Assembly: GCA_003331065.1 (NCBI GenBank) | Contig: QENB01000005.1 | Span: forward strand, 1-64,000 | Reading direction: 5' to 3' | Origin: Candidatus Tokpelaia sp. JSC188 | Lineage (GTDB): Bacteria > Pseudomonadota > Alphaproteobacteria > Rhizobiales > Rhizobiaceae | Length of the DNA: 64,000 nucleotides | Shown: one piece after another, positions 30,298-40,184 of the stretch | Layout of the letters: each line of letters opens with the position of its first letter | How positions within the stretch are numbered: the stretch's first letter is position 1 | Made by a program: the position numbers and the translations under genes | Notes under the pieces: generated by a model | Seen by the model: the letters and a program-made list of their open reading frames with translations, nothing else | What the model was told of the DNA's origin: nothing | The model's database searches: none

Positions 30298-33200
30298 ATG
30301 AAAGGTTCAAAATCTGTGCTGGATAGCATGAAAAAAACAGCTGGACAAAAAAAGTTGATTAAACCTAAGTTTGTGCATCTTAGGGTTCATTCAGCTTATT
30401 CTCTTCTTGAGGGAGCAATCAAGATTGATGGGATTATTGCCCATGCTGTGGCAGATCACGAACCGGCTGTTGGAATTGCCGATACTAATAATCTTTTCGG
30501 GGCCTTTGAATTTTCGCAGAAATGCTTTAAAGCCGGCATACAACCGATAATCGGTTGCCAGCTTACCATTGATTTTCAGAGTAAGGACAATGATGTAAAC
30601 GTTAAAAAACACCACACATTTGCGAATTTTCCATCTATAATTCTGCTTGCCGCAACAGATAAAGGCTATGCTAATCTGGTTAAACTTGTCAGTCGTGCCT
30701 ATCTTGAAAAATTAAATGCAGAGCCCCCACATATTCGGGTAGCAATGCTTGATGATCTGAACGAAGGTATTATTGCACTAACAGGTAGCTCAGGTGGGCC
30801 AATTAATCAAGCGCTTGCCGCAGATAAGTATGAATGTGCTGTAAAACGCTTGGATATATTGCATAATGCCTTTGGTAATCGGCTTTATATTGAGCTTCAG
30901 CGCTATAATCGGTATGATCAAGTCTTAGAGCAAAGGCTTGTTGATCTTGCCTATGAAAAAGGACTGCCACTTGTTGCTACAAACGAGGCTTTTTTTCTGC
31001 AACGTGAAGATTATGAAGCGCACGATGCACTTCTTGCTATTGCCGAAGGGCAAGTGATTTCAGTTGATAATCGTCGTAGAGTCACGCCTGATCATTACCT
31101 AAAGAGCCAAGATAAAATGGCTCAGTTGTTCGTTGATTTGCCTGAAGCTCTTGATAATACAATTGAGATAGCTACGCGTTGTCATGCCTATGTACCAACA
31201 AGAAAACCGATTTTGCCACGCTTTATCGATCATGCAGACAGTGATCCAACCGCTGCTCTTACTGCAGAAGCTGAGGAAATGAGTCGACAAGCGCGTAAAG
31301 GATTAGAAAAGCGCTTAAAGACAGTAGGTGTAGCACATGGGCATACGGTTGAGCTTTATAAAAAGCGACTGGAGTATGAGCTTTCCATTATTATCCGCAT
31401 GCAATTCCCGGGATATTTCTTGATTGTTTCAGATTTTATTAAATGGGCTAAGGCGCGTGATATACCAGTTGGACCTGGGCGCGGTTCAGGTGCTGGTTCT
31501 TTGGTAGCCTATGCATTAACGATTACAGATGTAGACCCATTGCGATTTTCCTTACTGTTTGAGCGTTTTCTTAATCCTGATCGTGTTTCTATGCCGGATT
31601 TTGATATAGACTTCTGTCAGGAACGACGGGAAGAAATTATCCATTATGTGCAACAAAAATATGGGCATGATCAGGTAGCCCAAATTATTACTTTTGGTAC
31701 ATTGCAGGCGCGTGCTGTGTTACGCGATGTCGGTCGCGTTTTGGAGATACCCTATGCGCAAGTTGATCGATTGAGCAAGCTTGTTCCTTCAAATCCAGCC
31801 AATCCAATATCATTAGCTAGAGCTGTGGCTGATGAGCCGAAGTTTGCTGAAGAAATACAAAAAGATGCTCTTGTTGGTCGTTTGATTGATATTGCAAGCA
31901 AGCTCGAAGGGCTTTACCGTCATGCTTCAACCCATGCCGCTGGTGTTGTCATAGGAGACCGACCATTATCAGAACTAGTGCCGATTTATAGTGATCCGCG
32001 TTCAGACATGCCCGTAACACAATTTAATATGAAATATGTAGAATTGGCTGGACTTGTGAAATTCGATTTTCTTGGCCTCAAAACATTGACTGTTCTACAT
32101 ACAGCTGTCCAATTTGTTGCACGCAAGAATATTAAGATTGATCTAGCGCACATTCCGTTGGATGATCAAAAAACATATAAAATGTTGTCAAAGGGTGAAA
32201 CTGTTGGCGTTTTTCAGGTAGAAAGTATGGGCATGCGTAAAGCACTGCTTGGCATGAAGCCTGATCGAATCGAAGATATTATTGCATTAGTAGCGCTTTA
32301 CCGACCCGGCCCAATGGAAAATATTTCAACCTATAATGCTTGCAAACACGGTGAAGAAGAAATTGCCTCTATTCATCCTAAGATTGACTATCTGCTAAAG
32401 GAAACACAGGGAGTTATCATTTATCAGGAACAGGTGATGCAGATTGCGCAGGTATTATCAGGTTATTCGCTTGGAGAAGCAGATTTACTGCGTCGTGCTA
32501 TGGGTAAAAAGATCCGTGAAGAGATGGATAAACAACGTGCTCGTTTTGTTGATGGTGCGAAAGGTCTTTCTAAAGAACAGGCAAATACGATTTTTAATCT
32601 GCTGGCTAAATTCGCTGATTACGGATTTAATAAATCACATGCCGCCGCTTATGCTATTGTTTCTTATCAGACAGCTTATCTTAAAGCGCATTATCCTATT
32701 GAGTTTCTGGCTGCATCCATGACTTATGATATGTCAAATACCGATAAACTTAATGATTTTCGGCAGGAGGCGGGAAGATTACAAATTAGAATAGTGCCCC
32801 CTTCCATCCAAACTTCATATCGTACCTTCGAAGTAGGAGAGAATAAGATCTATTATTCTTTAGCTGCGATCAAGGGTATTGGTGAACTAGCGGTTGATCA
32901 TATTGTAGAGTGCCGTGACAAAAGACCATTTGAAAGCTTAGAAGATTTCTGCAAGCGAACAGATCCGCACATTATTAATCGGCGGGTATGGGAAAACTTA
33001 ACAAATGCTGGGGTTTTTGATTGTTTTGGTATTGCCAGAGAAGTGCTTATTGCTGGGATTAATACAATTATTGCTCGTACTCAGCGCATAGCAAAAAATC
33101 AGAAGAGTGGTCAGATTGATATTTTTGGTATGCTGGGTTATTCAAAAGAAGTTTTAACACTTCCGGATGCTGCGCCTTGGTCTATGTCTGAAAGGCTACA

Positions 33201-33816
33201 TCGTGAATTTCAAGCTGTTGGCTTTTATCTTTCGGCGCATCCGTTGGATGAGTACAGAAAAGTGCTTAAAAAAATGCGAGTCCAAGATTGGAAAATTTTT
33301 GAAGATGCTGTTCATAAAGGCATTAGGACAGGTAGACTTGCAGGTACGGTGAACGCTAAGCAAATCCGCAAAATGCGTTCAGGAAATAAAATGGGCGTTA
33401 TTCAATTTTCGGATGTAAGTGGCCAATATGAGGCAGTTTTATTTTCAGAAGGATTAGCACAATATAGTGACTTTCTTGAGCTAGGCAAATCCGTTGTCAT
33501 AACAGTTGTAGCAGATAACAGATCAGAAGGCATTGGTTTACGTATACAGGAGGTAAAATCATTAGAAGATGAAGCTGTAAAACTACAAAAGGCTATGCGA
33601 CTTTACCTGAATTCATCAGATGCTGCCAATGCAGCAAGAGAAATTATTCCTTACCTTAATTCTACCAGAAATGGTGGTGAAGTAAGTCTTATTTTGGTCA
33701 AAGAACAAACCGGACAGGAAGTGGAAATTAGCCTGCCTGAACGTTATAAGATTGATCCAAAAATTGCTTCTGTATTAAAAACTATACGAGGTGTGATGAA
33801 TGTCGAACTAGTATAA
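30298..33816 (+). CDS. dnaE: DNA polymerase III alpha subunit
   Basis: A 1172-residue replicative polymerase. The N-terminal PHP domain begins FVHLRVHSAYSLLEGAIKI. The catalytic aspartates are in SMPDFDIDFCQERREEI, preceded by the loop VGPGRGSGAGSLVAYAL. The region YQEQVMQIAQVLSGYSLGEAD and GFNKSHAAAYAIVSYQTAYLK are also characteristic. A helix-hairpin-helix and an OB-fold follow (AGTVNAKQIRKMRSGNKMG). The first ATG is used here, but the ATG at 30328 is equally plausible, as ribosome binding sites are weak at both. It is a full-length DnaE1-type enzyme. Confidence 0.96.
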   Translation: MKGSKSVLDSMKKTAGQKKLIKPKFVHLRVHSAYSLLEGAIKIDGIIAHAVADHEPAVGIADTNNLFGAFEFSQKCFKAGIQPIIGCQLTIDFQSKDNDVNVKKHHTFANFPSIILLAATDKGYANLVKLVSRAYLEKLNAEPPHIRVAMLDDLNEGIIALTGSSGGPINQALAADKYECAVKRLDILHNAFGNRLYIELQRYNRYDQVLEQRLVDLAYEKGLPLVATNEAFFLQREDYEAHDALLAIAEGQVISVDNRRRVTPDHYLKSQDKMAQLFVDLPEALDNTIEIATRCHAYVPTRKPILPRFIDHADSDPTAALTAEAEEMSRQARKGLEKRLKTVGVAHGHTVELYKKRLEYELSIIIRMQFPGYFLIVSDFIKWAKARDIPVGPGRGSGAGSLVAYALTITDVDPLRFSLLFERFLNPDRVSMPDFDIDFCQERREEIIHYVQQKYGHDQVAQIITFGTLQARAVLRDVGRVLEIPYAQVDRLSKLVPSNPANPISLARAVADEPKFAEEIQKDALVGRLIDIASKLEGLYRHASTHAAGVVIGDRPLSELVPIYSDPRSDMPVTQFNMKYVELAGLVKFDFLGLKTLTVLHTAVQFVARKNIKIDLAHIPLDDQKTYKMLSKGETVGVFQVESMGMRKALLGMKPDRIEDIIALVALYRPGPMENISTYNACKHGEEEIASIHPKIDYLLKETQGVIIYQEQVMQIAQVLSGYSLGEADLLRRAMGKKIREEMDKQRARFVDGAKGLSKEQANTIFNLLAKFADYGFNKSHAAAYAIVSYQTAYLKAHYPIEFLAASMTYDMSNTDKLNDFRQEAGRLQIRIVPPSIQTSYRTFEVGENKIYYSLAAIKGIGELAVDHIVECRDKRPFESLEDFCKRTDPHIINRRVWENLTNAGVFDCFGIAREVLIAGINTIIARTQRIAKNQKSGQIDIFGMLGYSKEVLTLPDAAPWSMSERLHREFQAVGFYLSAHPLDEYRKVLKKMRVQDWKIFEDAVHKGIRTGRLAGTVNAKQIRKMRSGNKMGVIQFSDVSGQYEAVLFSEGLAQYSDFLELGKSVVITVVADNRSEGIGLRIQEVKSLEDEAVKLQKAMRLYLNSSDAANAAREIIPYLNSTRNGGEVSLILVKEQTGQEVEISLPERYKIDPKIASVLKTIRGVMNVELV

Positions 33817-33920
33817 GAATTAAGAGATTTAAAGCAATGCATTTGAAGATGTGAAGCAGTGTTAGTTTCGTAGAGACGAGTTCGTACCGCTTAATAACAG
33901 AATTTTGAGAAAAAATAACA

Positions 33921-34628
33921 ATGGCGAACGTACAACAACTGAAAATTGCAGCGGCTGAAAAAGCCATTGACTATGTTGATAATGGTATGCGCCTTGGAAT
34001 AGGTACAGGTTCTACAGCAGAAGAATTCATCCGTTTACTGGCTATTAGGATTGCGCAAGGGCTTGTAATTACTGGTGTACCATCCTCCAAGCGAAGTATG
34101 GCTTTATGTAATGAACTCTCAGTACCAATAACTACATTAGATAAAATGCCTGAGTTGGACTTGACTATTGATGGTGCAGATGAAATCGGTCCAGGTCTCA
34201 ATCTAATCAAAGGTGGAGGCGGGGCACTGCTACGTGAAAAAATTATTGCTACGGCATCTGAAAGGATGCTGGTCATTGCAGATGAGAGTAAAATTGTAGA
34301 AATGCTTGGCGCTTTTCCTCTTCCTATTGAAGTCAATAGCTTTGGGCTTGAGGCAACTATAAGGGAAATAAAAAAGGTAGCTGCTGCGCTTGATCTTGCG
34401 GGGGAAATCAAACTTCGCATGAAAGATGATACTTTGTTTGTAACAGACGGTGGGCATTTTATCTTAGATGCATCTTTTGAGCGTATTCCTGCCCCGGAAA
34501 TGCTTTCTGAAAATTTACTCAGCATTCCTGGTGTTGTGGAACATGGTTTATTTTTGCGGATTGCTTCCTCTGCGCTCCTCGCTAGAAGTGATGGCAGTAT
34601 CAGAGTAATAGAGGCGAAGAACTTGTAA
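33921..34628 (+). CDS. rpiA: Ribose-5-phosphate isomerase A
   Basis: A 235-residue isomerase interconverting ribose-5-phosphate and ribulose-5-phosphate in the non-oxidative pentose phosphate pathway. Motifs are [12 protein letters not shown] (phosphate loop), [27 protein letters not shown] (catalytic Asp, Glu and Lys region) and ADESKIV. The length is normal. Reverse-strand ORFs over this gene are shadows. Confidence 0.96.
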   Translation: MANVQQLKIAAAEKAIDYVDNGMRLGIGTGSTAEEFIRLLAIRIAQGLVITGVPSSKRSMALCNELSVPITTLDKMPELDLTIDGADEIGPGLNLIKGGGGALLREKIIATASERMLVIADESKIVEMLGAFPLPIEVNSFGLEATIREIKKVAAALDLAGEIKLRMKDDTLFVTDGGHFILDASFERIPAPEMLSENLLSIPGVVEHGLFLRIASSALLARSDGSIRVIEAKNL

Positions 34629-34719
34629 AAGTTGGCTTTTTTGCGAGATAATCAGAGATGTGAATGTTCAAAAATGGCTTATGAAATTTTCATATAGCAC
34701 AATATGGAGTAAGATATTT

Positions 34720-35283
34720 ATGAAAATAGCAATTTTTCTTCGTCGTTTAGCTGCATTGCTTAGTGCAGGAATAATCTTAAATTTCGGACTTGTTTTTGCA
34801 GAGGCGCAAGGCATTAGAAATTCTCATTTGCAGGCTGCAAAGCAGGTAATTGCAGCAATTAATGCGACCAACCAGTTTGATATTTTCCTTCCCCGAACAG
34901 CACGAGAATTGAAAAACGAGCTTATGCGTAAAGACCCTAATCTGGAAAAAATTATTTCACAAACAGTTGATGAGCAGGCATTGGCTTTGGTAAGTCGTCG
35001 TGCTGAGCTTGAAGAAGAAGTTGCAGGGGTTTATGCTAAACACTTTAGCGAAGATGAACTCAAACAAATTACACAATTTTATAATTCCACTACAGGCAAA
35101 AAGCTACTGAAAGAAGGTCCATTAGCTATAGCTGATTCTGTCGGGGCTTATGATATCTGGCGTCATAGAATTTCTCAAGATCTGATAGCCAATGTTGGTA
35201 AAGTTCTTAACGATAAGTTATTAAGTAAAGCCAATGACGACACTATCTCTATGGAGACGCTACACAAGGGGATTACAGAATAG
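34720..35283 (+). CDS. Exported DUF2059 protein
   Basis: About 187 residues when started at the ATG at 34720. This gives a good signal peptide (MKIAIFLRRLAALLSAGIIL followed by a small-residue cleavage region FAEAQG). The frame is open from 34660. The mature part is helical; KHFSEDELKQITQFYNSTTGKK is the DUF2059 hallmark. The molecular function is not known. The position between rpiA and gor is conserved in Brucella-type genomes as far as I recall. It is likely periplasmic. Confidence 0.8.
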   Translation: MKIAIFLRRLAALLSAGIILNFGLVFAEAQGIRNSHLQAAKQVIAAINATNQFDIFLPRTARELKNELMRKDPNLEKIISQTVDEQALALVSRRAELEEEVAGVYAKHFSEDELKQITQFYNSTTGKKLLKEGPLAIADSVGAYDIWRHRISQDLIANVGKVLNDKLLSKANDDTISMETLHKGITE

Positions 35284-35363
35284 GAAATCTATCCAAAAAA
35301 ATACAGAGTAAATGGCGATTTCCCAGTATTATAAGCAATTCATGAATATCAGATGGAGTTTTG

Positions 35364-36752
35364 ATGTCAATCTATGATTATGATCTATTTGTGATTGGTG
35401 GCGGTTCTGGTGGTGTTCGTGCTGCCCGCCTTGCTGGTGCTATGGGCAAACGTGTTGCGTTAGCAGAAGAATATCGCATAGGAGGTACATGTGTAATCCG
35501 TGGCTGTGTTCCCAAAAAACTACTCACTTATGCAGCTGGTTATTCAGAAAAATTTGAAGATGCAAAGAGTTTTGGTTGGACTTTTGGGAAGCTACATTTT
35601 GAGTGGGAAAAACTTATAAGCGCTAAAAATCAAGAGATTGCGCGCCTTGAAAGATTTTATCGCAAAGGTTTAGAAAGCAGTTCTGTAAAGCTTTACGAAA
35701 GCAGGGCGGTATTTATTGATGCCCATACTATGCAATTTGAAGCAACAGGCGAGAAAATTACAGCAGAAAAAATCTTGATTGCCACGGGTAGTCGCCCTAG
35801 GCTTCCTGATTTTTTAGGACAGAATTTATGTATTTCTTCCAATGAGATTTTTGACCTTGAAACCTTACCAAAATCTATTGTCATAGTCGGTGGTGGATAT
35901 ATTGCAGTTGAATTTGCTAATATTTTTCATGGTATTGGGGTTAAAGTAGCGCTAATTTACCGAGGTAAGTCTATTCTACGACAATTTGATGAAGATTTAC
36001 GCCGCCTTTTGCAGGAAGCAATGATAGCAAAGGGCATTCGTGTTGTCTGTAATACGCTACTTGAACGCGTTGAGAAAGACAATGAACAGCTTGCCGCAAT
36101 ATTATCAGATGGAACAATAATTGCGTCTGATCAGATCATGCTTGCGTTAGGGCGTATCCCGAATTCAGATAATTTGGGGTTGGAGAAAGCAAGTATTACC
36201 GTTGATGCGACGAATTCAATAGTTGTTAACCGCTATCTACAAACGAGCGTTCCTCATATCTGGGCTATCGGAGATGTAACAAACCATATTCAGCTCACTC
36301 CGATTGCTATCCATGAGGCTATGTGTTTTCTGAAAACGGCTTTTGAAAAAAAACTAACAGCACCAGATTACGATCTGGTTGCAACAGCTGTTTTTTCTCG
36401 TCCTGAAATCGGCACTGTTGGATTTTCTGAAGAAGAGGCAGTGCAAAAATTTTCATGTATCGAAATCTATAAAGCACTTTTCCGCCCTATGCGTAATACT
36501 GTTTCTGGACGGAATGAAAAAATGATGATCAAACTTGTGGTTGATGGTGAAAGTCGCATTGTGATTGGAGCTCATGTTTTAGGACCTAATGCTGGAGAGT
36601 TAGCTCAGCTCATGGGCATTGCTTTGAAAGGACAGTTAACCAAAGATATATTTGATGCCACTATAGCTATACATCCGACTGCTGCTGAGGAATTTGTAAC
36701 AATGTACTGCCCAAGTTACATTTATAGAGATGGGAAACGGCAGGACAATTAA
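35364..36752 (+). CDS. gor: Glutathione-disulfide reductase
   Basis: A 462-residue FAD/NADPH disulfide reductase that regenerates reduced glutathione. FAD site: LFVIGGGSGGVRAARLAG. The redox-active disulfide is in GGTCVIRGCVPKKLL (about residues 41-55). The NADPH site has IVGGGYIAVEFANIFHGIG, and the C-terminal catalytic His-Glu is in IHPTAAEEFVTM. TTG lies one codon before the preferred ATG. A weak A/T-only stem-loop lies about 25 bases after the stop. Confidence 0.96.
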   Translation: MSIYDYDLFVIGGGSGGVRAARLAGAMGKRVALAEEYRIGGTCVIRGCVPKKLLTYAAGYSEKFEDAKSFGWTFGKLHFEWEKLISAKNQEIARLERFYRKGLESSSVKLYESRAVFIDAHTMQFEATGEKITAEKILIATGSRPRLPDFLGQNLCISSNEIFDLETLPKSIVIVGGGYIAVEFANIFHGIGVKVALIYRGKSILRQFDEDLRRLLQEAMIAKGIRVVCNTLLERVEKDNEQLAAILSDGTIIASDQIMLALGRIPNSDNLGLEKASITVDATNSIVVNRYLQTSVPHIWAIGDVTNHIQLTPIAIHEAMCFLKTAFEKKLTAPDYDLVATAVFSRPEIGTVGFSEEEAVQKFSCIEIYKALFRPMRNTVSGRNEKMMIKLVVDGESRIVIGAHVLGPNAGELAQLMGIALKGQLTKDIFDATIAIHPTAAEEFVTMYCPSYIYRDGKRQDN

Positions 36753-36953
36753 TAGAGAACATTTTTGCAAAAGTTGAAAACAAAATTTACTTTGTTTTGT
36801 AGCTTGTAAAACGTATAGAACAGTGCTGCTATCAACATAGACAGTAAGGGAGTTATATTTCGTTTAAAATAAAATTGCTTTCTTATACTTTGTTTTAACG
36901 TGTTTCTTTATAAATCCGGGAAGCCTGACTTCTCGGAAGAAGGTAGATTTTCC

Positions 36954-38321
36954 ATGACAGAGAAGTGGACACCCCGATCTTGGAGATCAAAACCAGCTAA
37001 GCAAATACCAAATTACCCAGATAGTCAGAAAACTCTAGCAGTGGAGGAGCAATTACATCAATATCCGCCTCTGGTTTTTGCTGGGGAGGTACGTGAATTG
37101 AAACAAAAACTTGCTGATGTCGCTGAAGGAAAAGCTTTTCTCTTGCAAGGAGGGGATTGTGCTGAAAGTTTTGCCGAACATAACGCGGATACAATTCGTG
37201 ACTTTGTCCGCGTTTTTTTGCAAATGGCTGTTGTTCTTACCTTCGGTGCTACAAAGCCAGTGATCAAGGTTGGTCGGATTGCCGGTCAATTTGCTAAGCC
37301 GCGTTCTAATGATATGGAGGTGCAAAATGGCATAAAGCTGCTCTCCTATCGCGGAGATATTGTCAATGGCATAGAATTTGACGAAGCATCACGCGTTCCT
37401 GATCCAGAACGTATGATAATGGTTTACCGTCAATCGGCGGCAACGCTTAATCTATTGCGGGCTTTTGCACAGAACAGATGTGCTAGCCTTGAAAAGGTGC
37501 ATAAATGGATATTCAGATTTATTGAGAAAAGTCCGCAGAGGGAGCGATATGAAGCATTAATGTATCGTATTTCTGAAACGATAGAGTTTATGCGTGCAAT
37601 CGGTATTACCGTAAAAAATCATTCCATTTTGGGGGAAGCGTCATTTTTTACAAGCCATGAGGCTTTACTTCTTGGTTATGAAGAAGCCATGACACGAATT
37701 GATTTCAGCACAGGAAGCTGGTACGCAATGTCTGGTCATATGCTGTGGATCGGTGATCGGACGCGGCAATTAGATCATGCTCACGTCGAGTTTTGTCGAG
37801 GAATCAAAAATCCTATAGGTCTTAAATGCGGCCCCTCTTTGAAGTCAGATGAGCTCTTAAAGCTAATTGATATTCTTAATCCTGAAAATGAGCCAGGGAA
37901 AATAACGTTGATTGCGCGTTTTGGCTTTAACAAAATTGAGAAGTATTTTCCTGCTCTTGTCCGTGCTGTTAAATGTGAAGGGTGCAAAGTAATCTGGTCC
38001 TGTGATCCTATGCATGGGAATACTACTACGGAAAATGCTTATAAAACACGGCCGTTCAACCGTATTTTATGTGAAATGGAGTCGTTTTTTAATATCCATC
38101 AGGCAGAAGGTACGCATCCGGGTGGTGTTCATATCGAAATGACAGGCAAGAATGTTACGGAATGTACTGGCGGTGCTTATGCAATTTCAGCTGAGGATCT
38201 TTCGGATCGTTACCACACTCATTGTGATCCGCGTTTGAATGCAGATCAGGCATTGGAATTTGCTTTCTTTGTTGCTGCCCTTTTAAAAAAGGATCGGGAC
38301 TCACAAACTTTGAATGAGTAG
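36954..38321 (+). CDS. aroG: 3-deoxy-7-phosphoheptulonate synthase, class II (DAHP synthase)
   Basis: A 455-residue class II (plant/Mycobacterium-type) DAHP synthase, catalysing the first step of the shikimate pathway from PEP and erythrose-4-phosphate. [15 protein letters not shown] has the metal-binding Cys. [54 protein letters not shown] and [17 protein letters not shown] complete the barrel. [17 protein letters not shown] is the standard rhizobial N-terminus, with GAAGG before it; the upstream in-frame extension to 36900 is unlikely. The symbol aroG is used in a broad sense. Confidence 0.95.
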   Translation: MTEKWTPRSWRSKPAKQIPNYPDSQKTLAVEEQLHQYPPLVFAGEVRELKQKLADVAEGKAFLLQGGDCAESFAEHNADTIRDFVRVFLQMAVVLTFGATKPVIKVGRIAGQFAKPRSNDMEVQNGIKLLSYRGDIVNGIEFDEASRVPDPERMIMVYRQSAATLNLLRAFAQNRCASLEKVHKWIFRFIEKSPQRERYEALMYRISETIEFMRAIGITVKNHSILGEASFFTSHEALLLGYEEAMTRIDFSTGSWYAMSGHMLWIGDRTRQLDHAHVEFCRGIKNPIGLKCGPSLKSDELLKLIDILNPENEPGKITLIARFGFNKIEKYFPALVRAVKCEGCKVIWSCDPMHGNTTTENAYKTRPFNRILCEMESFFNIHQAEGTHPGGVHIEMTGKNVTECTGGAYAISAEDLSDRYHTHCDPRLNADQALEFAFFVAALLKKDRDSQTLNE

Positions 38322-38337
38322 TTGATTTTTCTATTTT

Positions 38338-38365
38338 TATACAACGGTATAGAGTTGTACTATTT
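38338..38365 (+). terminator. Possible weak terminator after DAHP synthase gene
   Basis: A 6-bp stem (38340-38345 with 38354-38359), loop of 8, followed by a T-rich run (CTATTTTCGTTTTG) 19-40 bases after the stop codon. The stem is short and A/T-rich, so the call is tentative. Confidence 0.3.
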
Positions 38366-38413
38366 TCGTTTTGCCTTTATTTTGGTATTTATTAAGAAGC
38401 GTTTTTTATTTTG

Positions 38414-40102
38414 ATGAAAAAAATTAAGAATGTAGGCAAGAGTTTTCGTTTAATGGTCGCCCAACTTAAGCCAGTGATGGGTGATATTCCTGGCAATCTT
38501 GCTCTCGCCCGAGAAGTACGGGCGAGAGCTGCAGTTGACAAAGCTGATCTTATTCTTTTCACGGAACTTTTTATCTGTGGTTATTCTCCTGAAGATCTAG
38601 TTCTTAAACCTGCTTTTCTCAAAGCTTGTGAACAAGCTATGTATATGTTAGCTCTTGATACACAGGACGGAGGACCTGGTATCATTATAGGGACACCGCT
38701 TCAGCGCCAAGATAATCTCTATAATGCTGTTGTGGTGCTTGATAAGGGTAAACTCATCGCTGAGCGCTATAAGATAGATTTAGCAAATTATGATCAGTTT
38801 GATGAGAAGCGTGTTTTTACAAGTGGGATTAAGATTGAACCAGTTACATTTCGAGATGTATCAATTGGTTTACCGATTTGCGAAGATGTTTGGAACGACA
38901 GTAAATTTTGCAAAAAACTTGCAAAAAAAGGAGCACAGCTTATTTTAGTTCTCAATGGGTCACCTTTCAGTCGTAAAAAATTTAGCATGCGGCTTGAGGT
39001 TATTGCTAGGCAAGTAAAAGAAAGTAGTTTGCCAATTGTTTATGCTAATCAATTTGGCGGGCAAGATGAAGTGGTGTATGATGGCGGCTCGTTTGCTTTG
39101 CAGGCAGATGGTAGCCTTGCTTTTCAGATGAAGCATTTTCAGGAGGATGTTGTTACTACAATCTGGAAAGGAACACCTTCCAGTTTACGCTGCATTGCGG
39201 GTCCTAGGGGACGTATTCTTTCTAATTATGAGGCGGATTACGCTGCTTGTATGATTGGGCTTGCGGATTATGTCAATAATAATGGTTTTAAAAATGTTGT
39301 ACTGGGCCTATCTGGTGGCATTGACTCTGCTCTATGCGCCGCCATTGCTGTAGATGCGCTGGGAGCAAATCGGGTATATACCATCATGCTGCCATATTGT
39401 TATACATCGCAAGATTCTCTTGATGATGCTCAGGCTTGTGCAAAACTATTGGGCTGTCATTATAATATAGTTCCAATTAATGCAGCAGTTGAGGGTTTTT
39501 TACAGGTATTTACCTTACTTTTTTCTGAAAAAGTTAAAGATGTGACAAAAGAAAATCTGCAAAGTCGTGTACGTGGTACCATTCTTATGGCGATTTCCAA
39601 TAAATTTGGATCAATGCTGATTAGTACAGGCAACAAGTCTGAAATATCTGTTGGGTATACAACGCTTTATGGTGATATGAATGGTGGATTTAACCCGATC
39701 AAAGATGTATACAAGACGCAGGTTAATGCCTTGAGTAAATGGCGTAATGCTCATAAACCTATTAATGCTAAAGGACCTGCTGGAGCAGTTATTCCAGAAA
39801 ATATATTGAATAAAGCACCTTCAGCTGAGCTGAGTGAAAGACAGAAAGATCAAGATTCATTGCCGCCTTATGATGTTCTTGACAGTATCCTGGAATGTAT
39901 GATTGAGAATGAGATGGGAGCTGATTCTATTATTGCTCGAGGATATGATAAGGTAGTAGTTGAACGAGTTGAGAAATTATTGTGCATGGCAGAGTACAAA
40001 CGTCGGCAGGCTGCGCCTGGGATTAAGATTACGGATAAAAATTTTGGCCGTGACAGACGTTACCCAATAACAAATCACTTTAGATCATTTCATGTGTTGT
40101 AG
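38414..40102 (+). CDS. nadE: Glutamine-dependent NAD(+) synthase
   Basis: A 562-residue two-domain enzyme making NAD from deamido-NAD, using glutamine as nitrogen donor. The N-terminal nitrilase-type glutaminase domain has Glu in FTELFICGYSPEDL, Lys in ERYKIDLANY and the nucleophilic Cys in PICEDVWND. The C-terminal synthetase domain has the PP-loop LGLSGGIDSALCAAIAVDALG and STGNKSEISVGYTTLYGDMN. TTG precedes the ATG used here. NAD kinase (nadK) lies 3 kb downstream on the other strand. Confidence 0.96.
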   Translation: MKKIKNVGKSFRLMVAQLKPVMGDIPGNLALAREVRARAAVDKADLILFTELFICGYSPEDLVLKPAFLKACEQAMYMLALDTQDGGPGIIIGTPLQRQDNLYNAVVVLDKGKLIAERYKIDLANYDQFDEKRVFTSGIKIEPVTFRDVSIGLPICEDVWNDSKFCKKLAKKGAQLILVLNGSPFSRKKFSMRLEVIARQVKESSLPIVYANQFGGQDEVVYDGGSFALQADGSLAFQMKHFQEDVVTTIWKGTPSSLRCIAGPRGRILSNYEADYAACMIGLADYVNNNGFKNVVLGLSGGIDSALCAAIAVDALGANRVYTIMLPYCYTSQDSLDDAQACAKLLGCHYNIVPINAAVEGFLQVFTLLFSEKVKDVTKENLQSRVRGTILMAISNKFGSMLISTGNKSEISVGYTTLYGDMNGGFNPIKDVYKTQVNALSKWRNAHKPINAKGPAGAVIPENILNKAPSAELSERQKDQDSLPPYDVLDSILECMIENEMGADSIIARGYDKVVVERVEKLLCMAEYKRRQAAPGIKITDKNFGRDRRYPITNHFRSFHVL

Positions 40103-40184
40103 TGATTTTGAGTGATCTGATTAATTTTTGTTTTGTTATAATTTTGATTGTTGAGTTTTTTCAGAAACAGAGTTAGATCAACCT

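Noticed and set aside
33971..34525. 184-codon reverse-strand ORF across rpiA
   Set aside because: It is antisense to an unmistakable rpiA; its Ser/Pro/Ile-rich composition is typical of a shadow frame.
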